Notes: a model not told the origin generated them from the sequence alone. Numbered from the stretch's first letter, positions 26,703 to 37,046 are shown. The stretch is 64,000 nucleotides of DNA from Sphingomonas crusticola (GCF_003391115.1 NZ_QTJP01000001.1:1302001-1366000), one strand, 5' to 3'. Numbers and translations: made by a program.

Positions 26703-28464
26703 TATAGTCGATCTCGTCGGTCAGCGTGTAATCGTGGACCGGGCGGTAATCGATCGTGACCGCGCCCTTATCGAACCACGTGATCGTGTGCTTCATCCAC
26801 TCATCGTCGTGCCGCTCGGGATAATCCTCGTGCATGTGCGCGCCGCGGCTTTCATGGCGGTTGGCGGCCGAATGCATCGTCACCACCGCCTGCGGCAGCA
26901 TATTGTCGAGTTCGAGCGTCTCGATCAGGTCGGTATTCCAGATCAGCGAGCGATCCGTGATGCCGACGTCCTGCATGCGGGCATTGACCGCGTCGATCCT
27001 GCCCATGCCCTCGCGCAAGGTCTCGGTCGTGCGAAAGACGGCGCAGTCGGACTGCATCGTGCGCTGCATCTCCAGCCGGATCTCGGCAGTGGGTGAGCCG
27101 CCGGCGGCGTTGCGATAATGGTCGAGCCGGGCCAGCGCCTTGTCATCGGCTTCGGCCGAGATTTTGCCATGCTTGGCATTGGGCTGGACCAGCTCGGGAA
27201 TGCGATGGCCGGTCGCACGCCCGAACACGACCAGATCGATCAGGCTGTTCGAGCCCAGCCGATTGGCGCCATGAACCGAAACGCAGGCCGCCTCCCCGAC
27301 CGCGAACAGGCCGGGCACGACCGTATCCGGATTGCCGTCCTTCAAGGTTACGACCTCGCCGTGATAATTACAGGGGATACCGCCCATATTGTAATGCACC
27401 GTCGGCGTGACCGGCAGCGGCTGGCGCGTGAGATCGACCCCGGCGAAGATCTTGCCGGTTTCGGTGATGCCCGGGAGCCGCTCCGCCAGTACCTTGGGAT
27501 CAATATGATCGAGGTGGAGGTAGATATGGTCCTTGTTGGCGCCGACACCGCGGCCCTCGCGGATCTCCATCGCCATCGAGCGTGACACGACGTCGCGCGA
27601 GGCGAGGTCCTTCGCCGACGGCGCGTAACGCTCCATGAAGCGCTCGCCCTCGCTATTGGTGAGATAACCGCCCTCGCCGCGCGCGCCTTCGGTGATCAGC
27701 ACGCCCGCGCCGTAGATACCGGTCGGGTGGAACTGGACGAATTCCATATCCTGCATCGGCAGGCCGGCGCGCAACACCATGCCGCCGCCGTCGCCGGTGC
27801 AGGTGTGGGCCGAGGTCGCCGAGAAATAGCAGCGGCCATAGCCGCCGGTTGCAAGCACCGTCGCATGGCTGCGGAAGCGATGGATCGTGCCGTCTTCCAT
27901 GCACATGGCGATCACGCCCTTGCACTCGCCGCCTTCCATGATGAGGTCGAGCGCGAAATATTCGATGTAGAAATCGGCGTCATACTTCAGGCTCTGCTGA
28001 TAGAGCGCGTGGAGCATGGCATGACCGGTACGGTCGGCGGCGGCGCAGGTGCGCTGCGCGGGCGGCCCCGCGCCCATATTCTGCATCATGCCGCCAAAGG
28101 GGCGCTGATAGATCTTGCCCGCTTCGGTCCGGCTGAACGGCACGCCGGCATGTTCCAGCTCGTAAACTGCGGCGGGCGCCTCGCGGACCATATATTCGAT
28201 CGCGTCCTGATCGCCGAGCCAGTCGGAGCCCTTGACCGTATCGTACATGTGCCAGGTCCAGTGATCCGGCCCCATATTGCCGAGCGACGCGGCGATGCCG
28301 CCCTGGGCGGCGACCGTATGGCTGCGGGTCGGGAAGACCTTCGTGATGCAGGCGGTCTTCAAGCCCTTTTCGGCGATGCCCATCGTGGCACGCAGGCCCG
28401 AACCGCCGGCGCCGACGACGACCGCGTCATAGACATGGTCGATAATCTGATAGGCGGCAGGCAT
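26677..28464 (-). CDS. sdhA: Succinate dehydrogenase flavoprotein subunit
   Basis: Catalytic FAD subunit of complex II oxidising succinate to fumarate, 595 residues. It shows the FAD site [16 protein letters not shown], the flavinylation His in [18 protein letters not shown], the active-site region [14 protein letters not shown] / [10 protein letters not shown], and the C-terminal KTHITW-like ending [11 protein letters not shown]. Its start overlaps the sdhD stop by 1 bp (TGATG). sdhB does not follow; the convergent flippase gene overlaps its end instead. Confidence 0.97.
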   Translation of the reverse strand: MPAAYQIIDHVYDAVVVGAGGSGLRATMGIAEKGLKTACITKVFPTRSHTVAAQGGIAASLGNMGPDHWTWHMYDTVKGSDWLGDQDAIEYMVREAPAAVYELEHAGVPFSRTEAGKIYQRPFGGMMQNMGAGPPAQRTCAAADRTGHAMLHALYQQSLKYDADFYIEYFALDLIMEGGECKGVIAMCMEDGTIHRFRSHATVLATGGYGRCYFSATSAHTCTGDGGGMVLRAGLPMQDMEFVQFHPTGIYGAGVLITEGARGEGGYLTNSEGERFMERYAPSAKDLASRDVVSRSMAMEIREGRGVGANKDHIYLHLDHIDPKVLAERLPGITETGKIFAGVDLTRQPLPVTPTVHYNMGGIPCNYHGEVVTLKDGNPDTVVPGLFAVGEAACVSVHGANRLGSNSLIDLVVFGRATGHRIPELVQPNAKHGKISAEADDKALARLDHYRNAAGGSPTAEIRLEMQRTMQSDCAVFRTTETLREGMGRIDAVNARMQDVGITDRSLIWNTDLIETLELDNMLPQAVVTMHSAANRHESRGAHMHEDYPERHDDEWMKHTITWFDKGAVTIDYRPVHDYTLTDEIDYIKPKARVY

Positions 28465-28853
28465 CAGGCAACGGCTCCCTGGAAGGCGACCTTCAGGATC
28501 GCGAAGATCGCAAGCGTAGCGCCGCCAATCGCATAAAAATTGAGCAGCACCAGCGCGACGACGCGGCTGAAATCATGCTGATAATCCTCGATCACGACCT
28601 GCAGGCCGAGTCGAAGATGATAGAAGACGGAGATAACCGCCAGGACCAGCGGCACGCTCGCCCACGGCGATGACAGCCACAAGGTCAGGGCGCGATAGTC
28701 CCACAAAGGCAGGCGGAACAGCGACACGACTAGCCACGTGACGAGCAGCAGATTGCTGCCGGCGGTCAGCCGCTGGTGCCACCAATGGTGCGAGCCATGC
28801 TTGGCGGCGCCCAGGCCGCGGACGCGGCCGATGCTGGTGCCCGTACCCATCAA
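28464..28853 (-). CDS. sdhD: Succinate dehydrogenase membrane anchor subunit
   Basis: A 129-residue membrane anchor with three helices. It has [20 protein letters not shown] near the N-terminus and the haem/quinone-site motif [17 protein letters not shown]. With SdhC it binds haem b and ubiquinone. It overlaps sdhC by 4 bp and sdhA by 1 bp. Confidence 0.93.
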   Translation of the reverse strand: MMGTGTSIGRVRGLGAAKHGSHHWWHQRLTAGSNLLLVTWLVVSLFRLPLWDYRALTLWLSSPWASVPLVLAVISVFYHLRLGLQVVIEDYQHDFSRVVALVLLNFYAIGGATLAIFAILKVAFQGAVA

Positions 28854-29269
28854 CGTGCTCCCAGATAAAAGACGCTGCCCCAGACGAGCAGGGTGAGCAG
28901 GAACGAGACGAGCATCGTTGCCAGGGCACCGGTCTTGTTGACCTTGAGCTCATAGCCCGCGCCGGCGTCGAGCAGCAGGTGGCGGACGCCCGAACACAGA
29001 TGCTGCAGGAACGTCCAGGTCAGGCCGATAAGGACAAAGGCAGGAATGAAATTGAGCAGGCCGCTGCGGTCCGATGTCATCAGATCGACGAACTTGGCAT
29101 AGCTCGCCTGGCCGCCGGCCAGCGCGGTCAGCCACCAGACCAGCAAAATGCCCCCTCCGATGGCATTGGCCACGCCGGTCGCGCGGTGGAGGATCGAGAC
29201 CAGCATGTGCGGGCCCCATTTCCAGATGCTAAGGTGCGGCGACAGCGGCCGCCCGGGATTGCGCGCCAT
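28850..29269 (-). CDS. sdhC: Succinate dehydrogenase cytochrome b556 subunit
   Basis: A 139-residue, three-helix anchor. The N-terminal signature is RPLSPHLSIWKWGPHMLVSILHRATG (Ser/Arg quinone-site residues), with haem-ligand His in HLCSGVRHLLLD. The ATG at 29269 gives the standard N-terminus MARNPGRPLSPH; an ATG at 29320 (MFGLKGWDH) is an alternative. First gene of sdhCDA. The 209-bp region 29270-29478 between it and the divergent SDR gene should hold both promoters, but I see no convincing boxes. Confidence 0.93.
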   Translation of the reverse strand: MARNPGRPLSPHLSIWKWGPHMLVSILHRATGVANAIGGGILLVWWLTALAGGQASYAKFVDLMTSDRSGLLNFIPAFVLIGLTWTFLQHLCSGVRHLLLDAGAGYELKVNKTGALATMLVSFLLTLLVWGSVFYLGAR

Positions 29270-29478
29270 TCGGGCTAAGTTCCCCAGGAGAGAATGATCC
29301 CAGCCCTTTAGCCCAAACATGCCGCGTTGCAACGTCGCTCGGCATAGGCGTTCGGGGGTTTTATCCCGGGGCTTGCGGTTGCGTCGCGCGAAGCGATTGC
29401 CCCCAGCCCGCGGCGCATGACGCTGCCCGCGCCCAAAGCCGGCTTCCATCTCGGTCGCGCACACTTTAGGCGCGCGCC

Positions 29479-30189
29479 ATGACCATCAACATTCTCGCGA
29501 CCGGCACCAGCCGGGGCATCGGCGCAGCGATCGCGGCGGCGTTCGACCCAGATGACGTCCGGATCGTCGGGCATTCGACCGGTGGCGGTGCAGGGCGCAT
29601 CGCCGCAGATCTCGATGGCGCCGGAGGGGCCTCTCTCCTGTGGACCGAGGCACTCGAACAGCTCGGCGACCGGATCGACGTGCTGATCAACAATGCCGGC
29701 ATCTTCGAAGCCGCGCCGCTCGCGCTTGCCGACGACCAATGGCTTGCGGCCTGGGAGCGGACCATGCGGATTAACCTCACCGCGTCCGCCGAACTAAGCC
29801 GGCTTGCCATTCTTCATTTCCAGCAGCGCGGGAGCGGCGGGCGGATCGTGAACGTCGCCAGTCGCGCCGCCTATCGCGGCGACAGCCCGGCACACTGGCA
29901 TTATGCCGCATCGAAGGCCGGCATGGTCGCGATGACCAAGACCATTGCCCGCGGCTATGCCCGCGACGATGTTCTCGCCTTCGCGGTCTGCCCCGGCTTC
30001 ACCATGACCGGCATGGCCGAGGAGTATCTCGCCAGCCGCGGCGGCGAGGCGCTGCTCGCCGATATCCCGCTCGGGCGGGTCGCGCAGCCGGAGGAAGTGG
30101 CTGCGACGGTGCGGTTTCTCGCGCTCGAGGCGCCGCCATCGATGACCGGGGCGGTGATCGACATCAACGGAGCTTCCTATGTCCGCTGA
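29479..30189 (+). CDS. Short-chain dehydrogenase/reductase
   Basis: A 236-residue classical SDR. It has the NAD(P)-binding ATGTSRGIGAAIAAAF, NNAG in LINNAGIFEAAP, and catalytic Tyr/Lys in HWHYAASKAGMVAM preceded by the NVASRAAYRG Ser region. The ending GAVIDINGASYVR is typical. Substrate unknown. The prmA start overlaps its 3' end by 11 bp, so the two are co-transcribed. Confidence 0.9.
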   Translation: MTINILATGTSRGIGAAIAAAFDPDDVRIVGHSTGGGAGRIAADLDGAGGASLLWTEALEQLGDRIDVLINNAGIFEAAPLALADDQWLAAWERTMRINLTASAELSRLAILHFQQRGSGGRIVNVASRAAYRGDSPAHWHYAASKAGMVAMTKTIARGYARDDVLAFAVCPGFTMTGMAEEYLASRGGEALLADIPLGRVAQPEEVAATVRFLALEAPPSMTGAVIDINGASYVR

Positions 30190-31096
30190 ATGGCAGACGC
30201 AGACGGCGGAAAGCTGGAAGGTCACGTTGCCCTGCACCCGCGCCGAGAGCGAAAAGCTGACCGCGAGCGAGCCCGATTTCGGCATCGAACCGCCGCCGGT
30301 GCTGATGACGAGCGAGCCCGATCCGGCGCGGCCCGAACATTGGCAGCTCGACGTCTATCTCGGCGCCGAGCCTGATGCGGATCTGCTCGAGTCGCTTCGG
30401 CAGCTGGTGCCAAGCGCCGCCGCGGTTGCGCCGATCGTCGAGCGAATCGACGATGCCGACTGGGTCACGATCAGCCAGGGTTTTCTCGAGCCGATCCAGG
30501 CCGGCCGCTTTTACGTCCATACCGCGGCCCATGCGGATCGGATTCCGGCCGGTGCGGTCGCGTTTCGGATCGAAGCAGGCCGCGCCTTCGGCACCGGCCA
30601 TCATGAAACCACCGCCGGCTGTCTGCAGGCGCTCGATGAATTGGCAAAGGCGGGCCGCAATTTCGGGCGGATCGTCGACGTCGGGACCGGATCCGGTCTG
30701 CTTGCCTTCGCCGCGCGCGCCTTGTGGCCGCAGGCGCAGATCACCGCATCGGACATCGATCCGGTTTCGATCGACGTCACCGCGGAAAATATGGCGATCA
30801 ATGCCATTCCGGTGGACGCGATCGCGCTGATCGCCGCCGACGGCCTCGACGATCCGGCATTGCAGGCGCGCGCGCCGTTCGACTTGATCATCGCCAACAT
30901 TCTTGCCGGTCCGCTTATTGCGCTCGCATCGGACCTAATTGCCACACTGGACCAAAATGGGACGATCATCCTGGCGGGGCTGCTGGCAAGCCAGTCGGAG
31001 GATGTGCTAGCGGCCTACACATCAAGAGGAATGGTGCCGTCCGCGCGGATAGACAGCGGGGACTGGTCAATCCTGACGCTCGTTCAGGCATCGTAA
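30179..31096 (+). CDS. prmA: Ribosomal protein L11 methyltransferase
   Basis: SAM-dependent methyltransferase that trimethylates L11. The 305-residue product has AFGTGHHETTAGCLQALDEL, the SAM motif IVDVGTGSGLLAFAARAL and the PrmA motif LIIANILAGPLIALA. GGAG lies 6 bp upstream of the ATG at 30179, inside the SDR gene. Confidence 0.93.
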   Translation: MSAEWQTQTAESWKVTLPCTRAESEKLTASEPDFGIEPPPVLMTSEPDPARPEHWQLDVYLGAEPDADLLESLRQLVPSAAAVAPIVERIDDADWVTISQGFLEPIQAGRFYVHTAAHADRIPAGAVAFRIEAGRAFGTGHHETTAGCLQALDELAKAGRNFGRIVDVGTGSGLLAFAARALWPQAQITASDIDPVSIDVTAENMAINAIPVDAIALIAADGLDDPALQARAPFDLIIANILAGPLIALASDLIATLDQNGTIILAGLLASQSEDVLAAYTSRGMVPSARIDSGDWSILTLVQAS

Positions 31097-31103
31097 AGAG
31101 TGC

Positions 31104-31132
31104 TTGAGCGAGGTGATGTATATTGGTAATAC
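31104..31132 (+). promoter_or_regulatory. Sigma-70-type promoter for the RND efflux operon
   Basis: TTGAGC (31104-31109), 17-bp spacer, TAATAC (31127-31132). It predicts a start of transcription near 31139, about 50 bp before the adaptor start codon. It rules out the TTG at 31104 as a translation start. Confidence 0.65.
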
Positions 31133-31190
31133 AGTCGGACGCCGGCGCGAAGGGGATTGCGCGCTGCCGCGTCAGGGATGGGACGGCGAG

Positions 31191-32357
31191 ATGAATATGG
31201 AAACGAGTTTTGGCGGCGATCCGGCCGAGTATGTCGCGCTGGACGAGGCGCGTAGCCGCCGGAAGCGGATATTGATCATCGTCGCCGTACTGGTCGCCGT
31301 TGTCGCCGCCTTCGTTGCGTGGAAAGTGGTGCACAAGGCACCGCCAGCCGCTGCCACCGACACCTCGCCCAGCGTAACGGTGATTGTTCCGGGTCGGCAT
31401 TCGGTCACCGCGGAAATCCCTGCGGTCGGCAATATCGGCGCTCGGCGCGATATGCCGGTTGGTGTCGCTGGCGAGGGCGGCGTCGTCCGCGCCGTGCTCG
31501 TCGAGCCGGGCACATGGGTCGCCGCCGGCCAGGTATTGGCGACCGTCGATCGTTCCGTTCAGGTGCAGCAGGCGGCTTCGCTCGCGGCATCCATAAATCA
31601 GGCGCGCGCCGACGCCTTGCTCGCCAAGTCCAATCTGGATCGGGCCAAGGCGCTGGTTTCACGCGGGTTCGTGTCCAAGGCGGACGTCGATACGAAGCAG
31701 GCGGCGCTCGATGGCGCCAATGCCCGGGTCGCGGTCGCGCAGGCGCAATATAAACAACAGCAGGCGCTGATTGGCCGCCTCGACATCCGGTCGCCAACGC
31801 GCGGACTGGTGCTCACGCGCGCGATCGAGGCGGGGCAGATCGTGGGCGGTGGATCGGGCGCGCTTTTCCGCATTGCCGCGGACGGCAAGATGGAATTGCA
31901 GGCGCGCCTTGCTGAAGGCGATCTGGCACGGGTCCGTGTCGGCGCGCCCGCAACCGTGACGCCTGTCGGCACCACGCTGAAGATTGTCGGCACGATCTGG
32001 CAGGTTTCGCCAGTAATCGATCCCGCCAGCCGCCAGGGAACGGTGCGGATCGAACTTCCTTATAATCCTGCGCTGCGGCCGGGCGGTTTCGCCGCCGCCG
32101 AGATTGGCGGCGGCCGGGGCGATGTGCCGCTGCTGCCCGAAAGCGCCGTGCTGAGCGATTCCAAGGGCAATTTCGTCTACCTGGTGGGGCCGGACAACAA
32201 AGTGCGGCGGCGCGACGTCAAGATCGGCGACGTCGACGATCGCGGCGTCTCCGTCCTGAGCGGGCTTACCGGATCGGAGCGTGTCGTCGCATCGGCTGGC
32301 GCCTTCCTCAACGAGGGCGACAAGGTAAAGCCTAGCCTGCAGCCGAGCCCTCGCTGA
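31191..32357 (+). CDS. RND efflux periplasmic adaptor (membrane fusion protein)
   Basis: A 388-residue membrane fusion protein that links an RND pump to an outer-membrane channel. The N-terminal anchor is KRILIIVAVLVAVVAAFVAW. The barrel/lipoyl region includes GVVRAVLVEPGTWVAAGQVLATVD. The alpha-hairpin (about 125-190) has LLAKSNLDRAKALVSRGF, followed by IRSPTRGLVLTRAIEAGQIV. The ATG at 31191 was chosen because a promoter overlaps the more upstream frame; an ATG two codons later is also possible. The pump gene follows after 11 bp. No outer-membrane factor gene is adjacent. Confidence 0.9.
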   Translation: MNMETSFGGDPAEYVALDEARSRRKRILIIVAVLVAVVAAFVAWKVVHKAPPAAATDTSPSVTVIVPGRHSVTAEIPAVGNIGARRDMPVGVAGEGGVVRAVLVEPGTWVAAGQVLATVDRSVQVQQAASLAASINQARADALLAKSNLDRAKALVSRGFVSKADVDTKQAALDGANARVAVAQAQYKQQQALIGRLDIRSPTRGLVLTRAIEAGQIVGGGSGALFRIAADGKMELQARLAEGDLARVRVGAPATVTPVGTTLKIVGTIWQVSPVIDPASRQGTVRIELPYNPALRPGGFAAAEIGGGRGDVPLLPESAVLSDSKGNFVYLVGPDNKVRRRDVKIGDVDDRGVSVLSGLTGSERVVASAGAFLNEGDKVKPSLQPSPR

Positions 32358-32368
32358 GGAAGCAAGCC

Positions 32369-35300
32369 ATGAACTTCCGCAACATCTCCGCCTGGTCGAT
32401 CCGCAACCCGGTTCCCTCGATCGTCTTGTTCGCGGCGCTCACGCTGGCGGGCCTGGTGTCATTCATGCGCATGCCGCTGAACCAGGATCCGGAGATCACT
32501 TTCCCGGGCGTCTACGTGCAGATATCGCAGCCCGGCGCCGCGCCGACGGAGCTCGAAACGCAGGTAACGCAGAAGGTCGAAGCGGCGGTCCGGAACCTCG
32601 AGGGCGTCGAGGAGATCAACTCGACCGTGTCGGAAGGCAGCTCCGGCACCTTCGTTCAGTTCAGCATCCAGACGCCCGTCGATCGCGCCACGACCGACGT
32701 TCGCGACGCCATCTCCCAGATTCGCGGCAACCTGCCCGAAGGCATTATCGAGCCGCAGGTCCAGCGCGTGAACATCAATGGCGGCAGCCTCGCCAATTTC
32801 TCGGTGCAAGCCACCGACATGACGATGGAGGAGCTTTCCTGGTTCGTCCAGGATACGGTATCACGGCGCCTGCTGGCGATCCCGGGCATGCAGCAGGTGC
32901 AGACGCATGGCGCGGTAGATCGCGAGATTCGCGTTATCCTCGATCCCGCCAAGATGCAGGGACAGGGCGTCACCGCGAGTCAGGTCAATCAGCAGCTCTA
33001 CGCGATGAACATGAATGCGTCGGGCGGACGCGCCGAGATCGCCGGTGCGGAGCAGTCGGTGCGCGTACTCGGCAATGCCGTGGATGCCTTCACGCTGGGC
33101 CAGACCCAGATCCAGCTCGGAAACGGTCGCTCGGTCCACCTGTCCGATATCGCCGACGTGCGCGACGGCTATGGCGAGCGCCGCAGCATCGCCAAGATGG
33201 AGGGTAAGCCCACCGTCAGCTTCGGCGTCATCCGATCGCGCGGCGCCTCCGACGTTTCAGTGTTCGAGGCGACCGTCAAGGAACTGGCCAAGATCGAAAA
33301 GGAATTTCCCAAGGTCCATTTCATCCAGCGCTCGAACTCGGTCGTCTACACGCTCCGCAACTATCATTCGGCGATGGAAGCGATGATCGAAGGCGCGCTA
33401 TTGGCCGTCGCCGTCGTCTTCATCTTCCTGCGCGACCGGCGGGCGACGCTCATCTCGGCGCTGGCCATTCCCTTATCGGCGATCCCGACATTCTGGATCC
33501 TCAGCCTGATGGGATTCACCTTCAACTTCATGACTCTGCTCGCGCTGAGCCTCGTCTCGGGCGTGCTGGTCGACGACGCGATCGTGGAGATCGAGAATAT
33601 CGTGCGCCACATGCGCATGGGTAAGACCGCCTATCAGGCCTCGATCGACGCGGCTGACGAGATTGGACTCGCGGTGGTCGGCACCACTTTCTCGATCGTG
33701 GCGGTATTCCTGCCTGTCGGCCTTATGCCCGGCATTGCCGGCCAATATTTCAAGAATTTCGGCTTCACCGTTGTCGTCGCGGTTCTGATGAGTCTCGCCG
33801 TCGCACGTCTCATCACGCCGATGGTCGCGGCCTATTTTCTCAAGGCGCATGGCGAGGCCAAGCATGGCGAAGGCTGGCTGATGGACCGCTATATGCAGGT
33901 GCTGCACTGGACGCTCGACACCGGGCGCTCGGCGCAGGCCGCGCATACCCATGGCTTGAAGCGTTACTTTGCGTGGACGCTGGATCACCGTTGGTGGACG
34001 ATGGGCATCGGCCTGATCGCCTTCATCATGACGATCATCGGCTATGCGACGCTGTCCTTCACCTTCATCCCGCCCGCCAACGCCGATACGTCCCACCTGG
34101 AAATCGCGATGGCGCCGGGGACGACGCTGGAGCAGACCGAAGCGGTCGCCGATCGTGCGACCAAGATCCTGCGCGCCCAGCCGGAAGTGGCAACCGCCGT
34201 CGAATATATCGACGTCGGCTCGGCCGAAGTCGTGATGACACTCAACCGCGACCGCAAGGTGACGAGCACCGAGTTCGAACGCAGGCTCCAGCCGATGCTG
34301 GCCAACATTCCCGATGCCCGCATCAATTTCCAGTCGCAGGGCGGCGGCGGCGGCAGCAATCGTGACATCTCGATCATGCTGGCCGGCGACGACCCCGCGG
34401 CACTGAACAGCTCGGCGAACATCGTGGCGGCGCAGATGAAGACCCTTCCCGGCCTTCGGGCGCCACGCGTCGAGGGCGATCTGCCACGGCCGGAAATCAC
34501 GATCACGCCGCACCTCGACCTGGCGGCCGACCTTGGCGTCACCACGTCCGCGCTCAGCCAGACGATCCGCATCGCCACGCTCGGCGAGATCGACCAGAAT
34601 GCCGCCAAATTCTCTCTGTCCGATCGCCAGATCCCGATCCGCGTGATGCTCAACGAAGGCAGCCGCCGCGACCTTTCGACCATCCAGAATCTGCCGGTGC
34701 AGACGCGGATGGGCACGACGGTCCCGCTCAAGGTCGTGGCCGACATCGGCTTCGGCGCGGGCCCATCCGAAATCCAGCGCTTCAACCAGGAGCGTCGCGT
34801 CGTCATCAGCGCCGATCTTGCGCCGGGCGCGATCTCGGGTGAGCAGCGCGCCAAGGTCATGGAACTGCCGGCGATGAAGAATCTGCCACCGACGGTGCAT
34901 TTCACGGCGGCGGGCCAAGCCAAATGGCAGGCCGAGATGATCACGAATTTCATGATCGCGCTCATCGCCGGCGTGCTGCTGGTGTTTGCCGTGCTCGTCC
35001 TGCTCTATCGCCGGGCGATCCCGCCTCTCGTCAACATGGGTTCGCTGCTGCTGGCGCCGCTCGGTGGTGCGATCGCACTCCACCTGGCCGGCATGCCGAC
35101 ATCGCTGCCCGTGCTGATCGGCATCCTGATGCTGTTCGGGATCGTCGCCAAGAACTCGATCCTGCTGATCGATTTCGCGATCGAGGAGATGCGCCATGGC
35201 CGCCCGACGTTCGAGTCGATCCTCGATGCCGGCCATAAGCGTGCTCAGCCGATCGTGATGACGACGGTCGCGATGGTCGCGGGCATGATGCCCACCGCAT

Positions 35301-35515
35301 TGTCGCTCGGGGGTGACGGATCGTTCAACCAGCCGATGGCGGTGACCGTGATTGGCGGGCTGATCATGTCGACCATGCTGACCCTGCTGATCGTACCGGC
35401 GGGCTTCAGCCTGGCGGACGGGGTCGAGAAGTGGCTCGGCCGCAAGCTCGGCGGCGCCCTCACCAATGGCGGCGAAAGTGCGCTGCCACCGGGCCTTCCG
35501 CATCCCGCAGAGTGA
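32369..35515 (+). CDS. RND efflux pump permease
   Basis: A 1048-residue trimeric proton-driven pump of the AcrB/MdtF superfamily. It has ISAWSIRNPVPSIVLFAALT at the N-terminus, two six-helix bundles with large periplasmic loops, and the helix-4 proton-relay segment LVSGVLVDDAIVEIENI with adjacent Asp. The C-terminal bundle has GIVAKNSILLIDFA and RAQPIVMTTVAMVAGMMPTA. Such pumps export drugs, solvents or siderophores; substrate cannot be predicted. A G/C-rich hairpin lies just after the stop. Confidence 0.94.
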   Translation: MNFRNISAWSIRNPVPSIVLFAALTLAGLVSFMRMPLNQDPEITFPGVYVQISQPGAAPTELETQVTQKVEAAVRNLEGVEEINSTVSEGSSGTFVQFSIQTPVDRATTDVRDAISQIRGNLPEGIIEPQVQRVNINGGSLANFSVQATDMTMEELSWFVQDTVSRRLLAIPGMQQVQTHGAVDREIRVILDPAKMQGQGVTASQVNQQLYAMNMNASGGRAEIAGAEQSVRVLGNAVDAFTLGQTQIQLGNGRSVHLSDIADVRDGYGERRSIAKMEGKPTVSFGVIRSRGASDVSVFEATVKELAKIEKEFPKVHFIQRSNSVVYTLRNYHSAMEAMIEGALLAVAVVFIFLRDRRATLISALAIPLSAIPTFWILSLMGFTFNFMTLLALSLVSGVLVDDAIVEIENIVRHMRMGKTAYQASIDAADEIGLAVVGTTFSIVAVFLPVGLMPGIAGQYFKNFGFTVVVAVLMSLAVARLITPMVAAYFLKAHGEAKHGEGWLMDRYMQVLHWTLDTGRSAQAAHTHGLKRYFAWTLDHRWWTMGIGLIAFIMTIIGYATLSFTFIPPANADTSHLEIAMAPGTTLEQTEAVADRATKILRAQPEVATAVEYIDVGSAEVVMTLNRDRKVTSTEFERRLQPMLANIPDARINFQSQGGGGGSNRDISIMLAGDDPAALNSSANIVAAQMKTLPGLRAPRVEGDLPRPEITITPHLDLAADLGVTTSALSQTIRIATLGEIDQNAAKFSLSDRQIPIRVMLNEGSRRDLSTIQNLPVQTRMGTTVPLKVVADIGFGAGPSEIQRFNQERRVVISADLAPGAISGEQRAKVMELPAMKNLPPTVHFTAAGQAKWQAEMITNFMIALIAGVLLVFAVLVLLYRRAIPPLVNMGSLLLAPLGGAIALHLAGMPTSLPVLIGILMLFGIVAKNSILLIDFAIEEMRHGRPTFESILDAGHKRAQPIVMTTVAMVAGMMPTALSLGGDGSFNQPMAVTVIGGLIMSTMLTLLIVPAGFSLADGVEKWLGRKLGGALTNGGESALPPGLPHPAE

Positions 35516-35518
35516 ACC

Positions 35519-35565
35519 TTCCGGGGTGACGGCGATTGTCTAAGCGACATGACGCCACCCCGGAA
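35519..35565. terminator. Hairpin after the RND operon
   Basis: TTCCGGGGTGACGGCG (35519-35534) can pair with CGCCACCCCGGAA (35553-35565), with one small bulge. No T-run follows. It lies between the pump stop and the DUF445 start (35572) and may be a terminator-like or mRNA-stability structure. Confidence 0.45.
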
Positions 35566-35571
35566 TCCTCA

Positions 35572-36822
35572 ATGACCTTACGCGAACGCTTTCATCCGGC
35601 GCAGGGCGGCGTGCGTGGAATGCGTATCGTCGCAACCGGATTGCTGGTGGCGATGGCCGCCTTGTTTTTTACCGCCGGTGCGCTGGTCCATCTCCATCCT
35701 TTCTGGGGTTATGTCCGCGCCTTTGCGGAGGCGGCGATGGTCGGCGGCCTCGCCGACTGGTTCGCGGTGACCGCGCTCTTCCGCCACCCGCTCGGCCTGC
35801 CCATCCCCCACACCGCGATCATCCCGCGCAACAAGGATCGCATCGGCGACAGTCTCGCCGCCTTCCTGCGTTCCAACTTTCTGGTGCCGCGCGTGGTGGC
35901 GCGGCGCATGGCGCGGCTCGATGTGGCGCGCGCAATCGGCCGCGTGCTGGCTGCCCCACCGCGTGAGGGCGCCATGCGCGCCGGCGCGGGAAAGCTCGCC
36001 GAAACCCTGCTCGAAAGCCTGGGTGACGAACGGCTTGGGCAGTTGTTCAAAAGTGCCGCGACGCAACGGCTCAAGGCGCTGGAGATCGCCCCGCTCGCGG
36101 GACAGCTCATGGCAGCAGCGATGGCAGAGGATCGCCATCGCCCCATGATCAACGCGGCGATCCTGTGGGCCGGCCGCACGCTCGACAGCAACGAGCACCT
36201 CTTCCGCCAGATGATCCACGAACGTGCGGGATCGATCCTGCGCTGGACGGGGCTAGACGAAACGCTGTCGACCAAGATCCTCGACGGACTGTTCCGTCTG
36301 CTGGGGGATATGGCCGAGAATCGCGACCACCCGCTCAGGCTCAAAGCGGAAGAGGCGCTGGGGAACCTCGCCGATCGGCTGCAAAATGACCCCGAATTGC
36401 AGGCGAAGGTCGCCGCCTTCCGCGATTCGGCCCTCGCCAATCCCGCCGTCGGAGCCTGGCTCGATGGCATGTGGCAAAGCGCGCGCGCGGCAATGCTGCG
36501 GGCGGCACGCGATCCCGAGTCGGTCGCGGCCGGCCGCTTCGGCGAGGCGATGCGCCAGATGGGAACAACGCTGCAGGAGGATGTGCGCGTCCGCATCGCC
36601 GTCAACCGCTTCGCCCGCCGCGCGACCGCCGCCTTGGTCGCTTCTTACGGCGACGGGATCGTAACCCTCGTGTCCGAAACGGTTCGCAGTTGGGATGCGC
36701 ACACCGTCACCGACCGGCTCGAAAACGCGGTCGGCCGCGATCTGCAATATATCCGCATCAATGGAACCGTGGTCGGCGGGCTGGTCGGCATCGCGATCCA
36801 TATCGTCGAGACGTTCGCATGA
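35572..36822 (+). CDS. DUF445 membrane protein
   Basis: A 416-residue DUF445 family protein with an N-terminal hydrophobic segment (IVATGLLVAMAALFFTAGAL). The conserved GGLADWFAVTALFRHPLGLPIPHTAIIP precedes a long helical region, and a C-terminal membrane segment (INGTVVGGLVGIAIHIVE) ends the protein. Family function is unknown. The ATG at 35572 is preferred; a TTG at 35536 would put the start inside the hairpin. Confidence 0.88.
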   Translation: MTLRERFHPAQGGVRGMRIVATGLLVAMAALFFTAGALVHLHPFWGYVRAFAEAAMVGGLADWFAVTALFRHPLGLPIPHTAIIPRNKDRIGDSLAAFLRSNFLVPRVVARRMARLDVARAIGRVLAAPPREGAMRAGAGKLAETLLESLGDERLGQLFKSAATQRLKALEIAPLAGQLMAAAMAEDRHRPMINAAILWAGRTLDSNEHLFRQMIHERAGSILRWTGLDETLSTKILDGLFRLLGDMAENRDHPLRLKAEEALGNLADRLQNDPELQAKVAAFRDSALANPAVGAWLDGMWQSARAAMLRAARDPESVAAGRFGEAMRQMGTTLQEDVRVRIAVNRFARRATAALVASYGDGIVTLVSETVRSWDAHTVTDRLENAVGRDLQYIRINGTVVGGLVGIAIHIVETFA

Positions 36823-36970
36823 TGAACGCGGGCCGGCGGCGACATGGCCGCATACACCGGATGAGCCTCGAAAGTCGGAACGTGTAGGCAGCCCTGCCAG
36901 CTTTGGATGCCGCAAGAGACCGCCGTTGCATCGCGCGAAAAGCGCCGCTAAGCCGCGCTCCGCTGGTGCC

Positions 36971-37046
36971 GGGGCTGTAGCTCAGATGGGAGAGCGCTGC
37001 AATCGCACTGCAGAGGTCAGGGGTTCGATTCCCCTCAGCTCCACCA
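36971..37046 (+). tRNA. tRNA-Ala(CGC)
   Basis: 76-nt cloverleaf. Acceptor GGGGCTG pairs with CAGCTCC and includes the G3-T70 wobble that identifies tRNA-Ala. D-arm is AGCTCAGATGGGAGAGC, anticodon stem CTGCA/TGCAG with loop ATCGCAC (anticodon CGC), T-arm GGTTCGATTCC. CCA is encoded. The capsule locus starts about 50 bp downstream. Confidence 0.97.

Noticed and set aside
33473-35503. 676-codon minus-strand frame opposite the RND pump
   Set aside because: The translation is rich in Arg, His, Asp and Gln with no domain; the plus-strand pump is unmistakable.
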